A stretch of DNA of 8,062 nucleotides from Flavobacteriales bacterium (lineage in GTDB: Bacteria > Bacteroidota > Bacteroidia > Flavobacteriales_D > Crocinitomicaceae), in assembly GCA_947458985.1 (NCBI GenBank), contig CANHBA010000097.1:1-8062 (forward strand), in the 5' to 3' direction. Positions 6,152 to 8,062 of the stretch are shown in pieces. The notes beneath the pieces are model-generated. The model saw only the letters and a program-made list of their open reading frames with translations. It was not told the origin of the DNA and made no database searches. Positions within the stretch are counted from its first letter, which is position 1, and the number at the start of each line of letters is the position of its first letter. Position numbers and translations under genes: made by a program.

Positions 6152-6433
6152 TCACTCCTCCTCATTGCTCCACACAATGGGCTTTTCCGGTATTTTAATT
6201 TGGCCACGTGTGTATACAAAAGTTTCCGCGAAGCGCTTTTTCTTTTCTGGGCTCCAGGTCTCCATGATTTTCGCATATTCGTCTGTAAAAAGTTCGATAC
6301 TAGCTAAAGTGCTATCAGCCTCGGCTTCTTTGGAGGGTGTTGTGGTTGATTGTGTGGCTTGACCAAAGCTTTGGAACTTAAAGAGGCAAATACCCACTCC
6401 AAGAAGAGCGTGTTTGAGCATAATGTTTTTCAT
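6152..6433 (-). CDS. Small exported protein, function unknown
   Basis: This encodes 93 residues. The N-terminus (MKNIMLKHALLGVGICLFKFQSFGQ) is a convincing signal peptide with likely cleavage after SFG or FGQ, which supports this frame over overlapping plus-strand ORFs lacking any such signal. A second in-frame ATG at 6421 would leave a shorter signal. The mature part of about 68 residues begins with a low-complexity Thr/Ser/Ala/Glu linker, followed by a predicted helix (FTDEYAKIMETWSPEKKKRF), a short TFVYTRGQIKIPEKPIVW segment and an acidic end. There are no cysteines in the mature part. I recognise no family. It is convergent with the caspase-like gene and divergent from the GldL/GldM-like gene, so it has its own promoter, possibly sharing control sites in the 107-base gap at 6434-6540. 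Confidence 0.7.
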   Translation of the reverse strand: MKNIMLKHALLGVGICLFKFQSFGQATQSTTTPSKEAEADSTLASIELFTDEYAKIMETWSPEKKKRFAETFVYTRGQIKIPEKPIVWSNEEE

Positions 6434-6479
6434 CCTTTCAATTTAGAATTCAATCTACTTAATCCAGAACCTAGATTTT

Positions 6480-6493
6480 GTTACAACTGTAAC
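6480..6493. promoter_or_regulatory. Candidate operator: GTTACA-N2-TGTAAC
   Basis: Six-base perfect arms (6480-6485 and 6488-6493) with a two-base spacer lie in the divergent gap between the small exported protein gene and the GldL/GldM-like gene. The left arm abuts TAGATTTTG (6472-6480), a near-miss of the TAnnTTTG -7 box for the plus-strand gene. A dimeric regulator binding here could control either or both directions. No -33 element is clear, and a 12-base symmetric site may occur by chance. Confidence 0.4.
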
Positions 6494-6540
6494 CAATCTG
6501 GCTCCTTCGCTTTTCAAGGGTAAATCTCAAACACTCTCCT

Positions 6541-7773
6541 ATGAAAAAGTTTTTTGCCCTTGTCTCCGTATCGTTGTTATTTCTAACCTTGATCTTCAAG
6601 TCCTTAGATTTCCCAGGAACCTCAGAATTACTGATTCTAACCTTTGCGTTTGGTTTCCCTATCTTTTATATTCTTGATTTTATTGGCGAATGGAAGTCAG
6701 GCGCTTCTAAACTGTTGGCTTCTGTTTATTTCATAGCAGTTTTAGCCCTATCGCAGGGTTTGTTCTATAAAATGATGCATTGGCCAGGCGCAGATCAATT
6801 ACTCATACTCTCCTTGGTTTTCATGCTTCCGGTTTATTTTTTATTAAGTGCTGTTATGCGCAATAAAAAAGATGGCCTTGCGCGTTTCAGTTTTCTACTT
6901 TTTATCTTCTTAAGCTGGACAAGTTTATTTGTGATCATGCATTATCCAGGAACCGTCATATTCCTTGCAACTACCTTGTTTATTGCCATGTTAGTCGTGA
7001 TCTATGAACTCGTCAAAAAGGAAGGTAAACCCATATTTCAGCTCGTTAAGCACCGTCATCTGGTCAATGCCAGTGGATTCATTGCCTTTTTGTTATTTTT
7101 CCAGGCAAATAGACTTCCCATTCAAATCTTGGAAGCAGAAATGAGCCGTCAGTTCGATCTTCAAGAGCAAATTGCCCAAGAAATCGAGATTGGCAGCAGC
7201 TTCATTACGCCTTCTAACAAATCCTTTTCAGCACAAGTGGATAAAGAAACCATGGAGCTACTGGCTAAAATTGATGAGGTCAAGTTAGCCTTAATCGATG
7301 AAGTCAATGAAGGAATTGGCGATGAGCGCAATGCCGACCACTTAGCCGTCCTTTGGAATAAACCACCCAAAGATGGTCAGCTCGGCATCATTCGCCTCAA
7401 TTTAGCTGCGCTAGACAATAAAACGAATTTTGATATCCCAATGCATCGAATGATCGGGTCAGACATCACTAAATTAAGTTATGCAAGTGCGGGTCTTCAT
7501 ATTTGGAATGCTTGGATGCAACATCAAACGAAGCTTCAGCAATACATTACGCTAAACTCCAGTTTAGACAACACTCAACGCGCCCAAATGCTCAACACAC
7601 TCCAACAAATCCAGCGCAACTGGCAACAAAAAGAATATCAACCGTACCATGACCTGCGCAATATCCATTGGGTAGCCCGCACCTTCGACCACGCCACTAT
7701 TGTTCAGGCTATTGTACACCTCACAGAGTTGCAATATGAAGTGGTTCGATTGAGAACGCTGGTGGTGGGGTAG
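6541..7773 (+). CDS. GldL-like membrane repeats fused to a GldM-N-like periplasmic domain
   Basis: This encodes 410 residues. Seven hydrophobic segments are visible, roughly 3-18, 27-47, 57-75, 85-105, 115-132, 138-158 and 175-189. A related motif sits at the turn of each of the first three pairs: FKSLDFPG (19-26), YKMMHWPG (76-83) and VIMHYPG (131-137), each followed by a hydrophobic helix. This is the hallmark of GldL (F-K-x-x-H-W-P-G), which normally has it once. After the seventh helix comes a soluble domain (190-410) with GldM-N features: ELLAKIDEVKLALIDEVNEG (239-258), then NKTNFDIPMHRMIG (293-306), close to the GldM 'DNYDIPTxIMIG' segment, and a final TFDHATIVQAIVHLTELQYE (381-400) in place of GldM's last bundle helix. 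It stops before any beta domains. The conserved GldL glutamate expected about 12 residues after the motif is absent: Gly38 in repeat one and Met95 in repeat two. The fusion is therefore probably not a proton-driven motor. No Shine-Dalgarno site is visible. The assignment is motif-based; function is unknown. Confidence 0.78.
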   Translation: MKKFFALVSVSLLFLTLIFKSLDFPGTSELLILTFAFGFPIFYILDFIGEWKSGASKLLASVYFIAVLALSQGLFYKMMHWPGADQLLILSLVFMLPVYFLLSAVMRNKKDGLARFSFLLFIFLSWTSLFVIMHYPGTVIFLATTLFIAMLVVIYELVKKEGKPIFQLVKHRHLVNASGFIAFLLFFQANRLPIQILEAEMSRQFDLQEQIAQEIEIGSSFITPSNKSFSAQVDKETMELLAKIDEVKLALIDEVNEGIGDERNADHLAVLWNKPPKDGQLGIIRLNLAALDNKTNFDIPMHRMIGSDITKLSYASAGLHIWNAWMQHQTKLQQYITLNSSLDNTQRAQMLNTLQQIQRNWQQKEYQPYHDLRNIHWVARTFDHATIVQAIVHLTELQYEVVRLRTLVVG

Positions 7774-7805
7774 GTTTTTTTAATAAACTATAATTTATTA
7801 TGTTT

Positions 7806-7845
7806 AGGGTGGTAATTTCTTGAAGGAGGGTTGCCACCTTTTTTT
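7806..7845 (+). terminator. Intrinsic terminator behind the GldL/GldM-like gene
   Basis: GGTGGTAA (7808-7815) pairs with TTGCCACC (7831-7838) with one G-T pair, around a 15-base loop. Seven T's follow (7839-7845). Outer A-T and G-T pairs can extend the stem to 7806. It fits termination of the gene ending at 7773. Confidence 0.82.
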
Positions 7846-7893
7846 ATCAATTAGCGATAACTAAAATAATCTATTTTAATCCCATTATAAATA

Positions 7894-8062
7894 ATGTGGC
7901 CATTTAAAAGTAAAATACCAAATGTAGAACGCATTTTCACTGAAGATGATGGGGAGTTAATTACAATCATCCATGATAAAGGCGCCCATAAGTTTAGGCG
8001 CGAGGAGATAATTGAATTAAAATTGGAAAGTGATGTGTTTAGTCCAAAAGTAAATTATATAG
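7894..8062 (+). CDS. Unrecognised protein, 5' part only
   Basis: From the ATG at 7894 the frame is open for 56 codons to the window edge. The product begins MWPFKSKIPNVERIFTEDDG and continues ELITIIHDKGAHKFRREEII. It has no signal peptide and no membrane segment, and alternates charged and hydrophobic residues as a small cytoplasmic mixed alpha/beta protein would. I recognise no family. It lies 48 bases after a terminator, so it should begin a new transcription unit. The AT-rich gap contains only weak -7-like sequence (TATTTTAA at 7872-7879) and no clear -33 element. Upstream in-frame extension is not suggested by the sequence. Confidence 0.6.
   Translation, partial: MWPFKSKIPNVERIFTEDDGELITIIHDKGAHKFRREEIIELKLESDVFSPKVNYI

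Noticed and set aside
5781..6362. ORFs 5781-5996 (-), 5974-6276 (-), 6107-6307 (+) and 6165-6362 (+)
   Set aside because: They are shadows of the caspase-like gene and of the small minus-strand gene; the latter alone has a proper signal peptide.
7161..7370. Minus-strand 69-residue ORF
   Set aside because: It lies inside the GldL/GldM-like gene, whose domain content is recognisable.
7781..7800. AT-only inverted repeat TAATAAA/TTTATTA
   Set aside because: The T-run precedes rather than follows the hairpin on the plus strand, and no GC pairs stabilise it; the terminator at 7806-7845 explains termination better.

Overview
The window looks like a chromosomal fragment from a member of the Bacteroidota; genus cannot be told from the sequence. 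The evidence is the gene families (a DUF5686-type TonB-plug-like outer-membrane protein, a Bacteroidota-style CoaX-LptC cluster, GldL/GldM-like sequences), the absence of clear Shine-Dalgarno sites, and TAnnTTTG -7 boxes of the Bacteroidota sigma-factor type before the tRNA gene and the first plus-strand gene.

Bases 1-3949 are a tightly packed minus-strand operon, read right to left: type III pantothenate kinase (coaX), an outer-membrane beta-barrel protein, LptC of the lipopolysaccharide export machinery, an 81-residue membrane protein, and a DUF5686 protein that runs off the left edge. Neighbours overlap by 8 and 1 bases or are spaced by 1 and 29 bases, so co-transcription and translational coupling are likely. 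The left edge is a run of nine ATTGT units inside the last gene. This could be a slippage-prone tract or simply the place where an assembly broke.

Bases 4017-4147 hold a promoter, tRNA-Phe(GAA) and an intrinsic terminator on the plus strand. Directly behind it the base composition drops visibly, and a two-gene plus-strand unit follows (4270-6102): a lipoprotein whose layout resembles the N-terminal part of the gliding/type IX secretion protein GldM, and a secreted protein with the His/Cys arrangement of clan CD (caspase/gingipain-like) peptidases. A small exported protein is convergent with them (6152-6433, minus). A divergent plus-strand gene (6541-7773) encodes seven predicted membrane segments with three copies of a GldL-like H-W-P-G motif, fused to a GldM-N-like periplasmic domain. 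It ends at a good terminator, and an unrecognised ORF (7894 on) runs off the right edge.

The most interesting reading is that 4270-7773 is an accessory envelope module built from diverged GldL/GldM parts plus a caspase-like protein. The family links are recognised by eye from motifs and layout only; no search or structure prediction was run. Cooperation between these genes is inference from proximity, because they form at least three transcription units.
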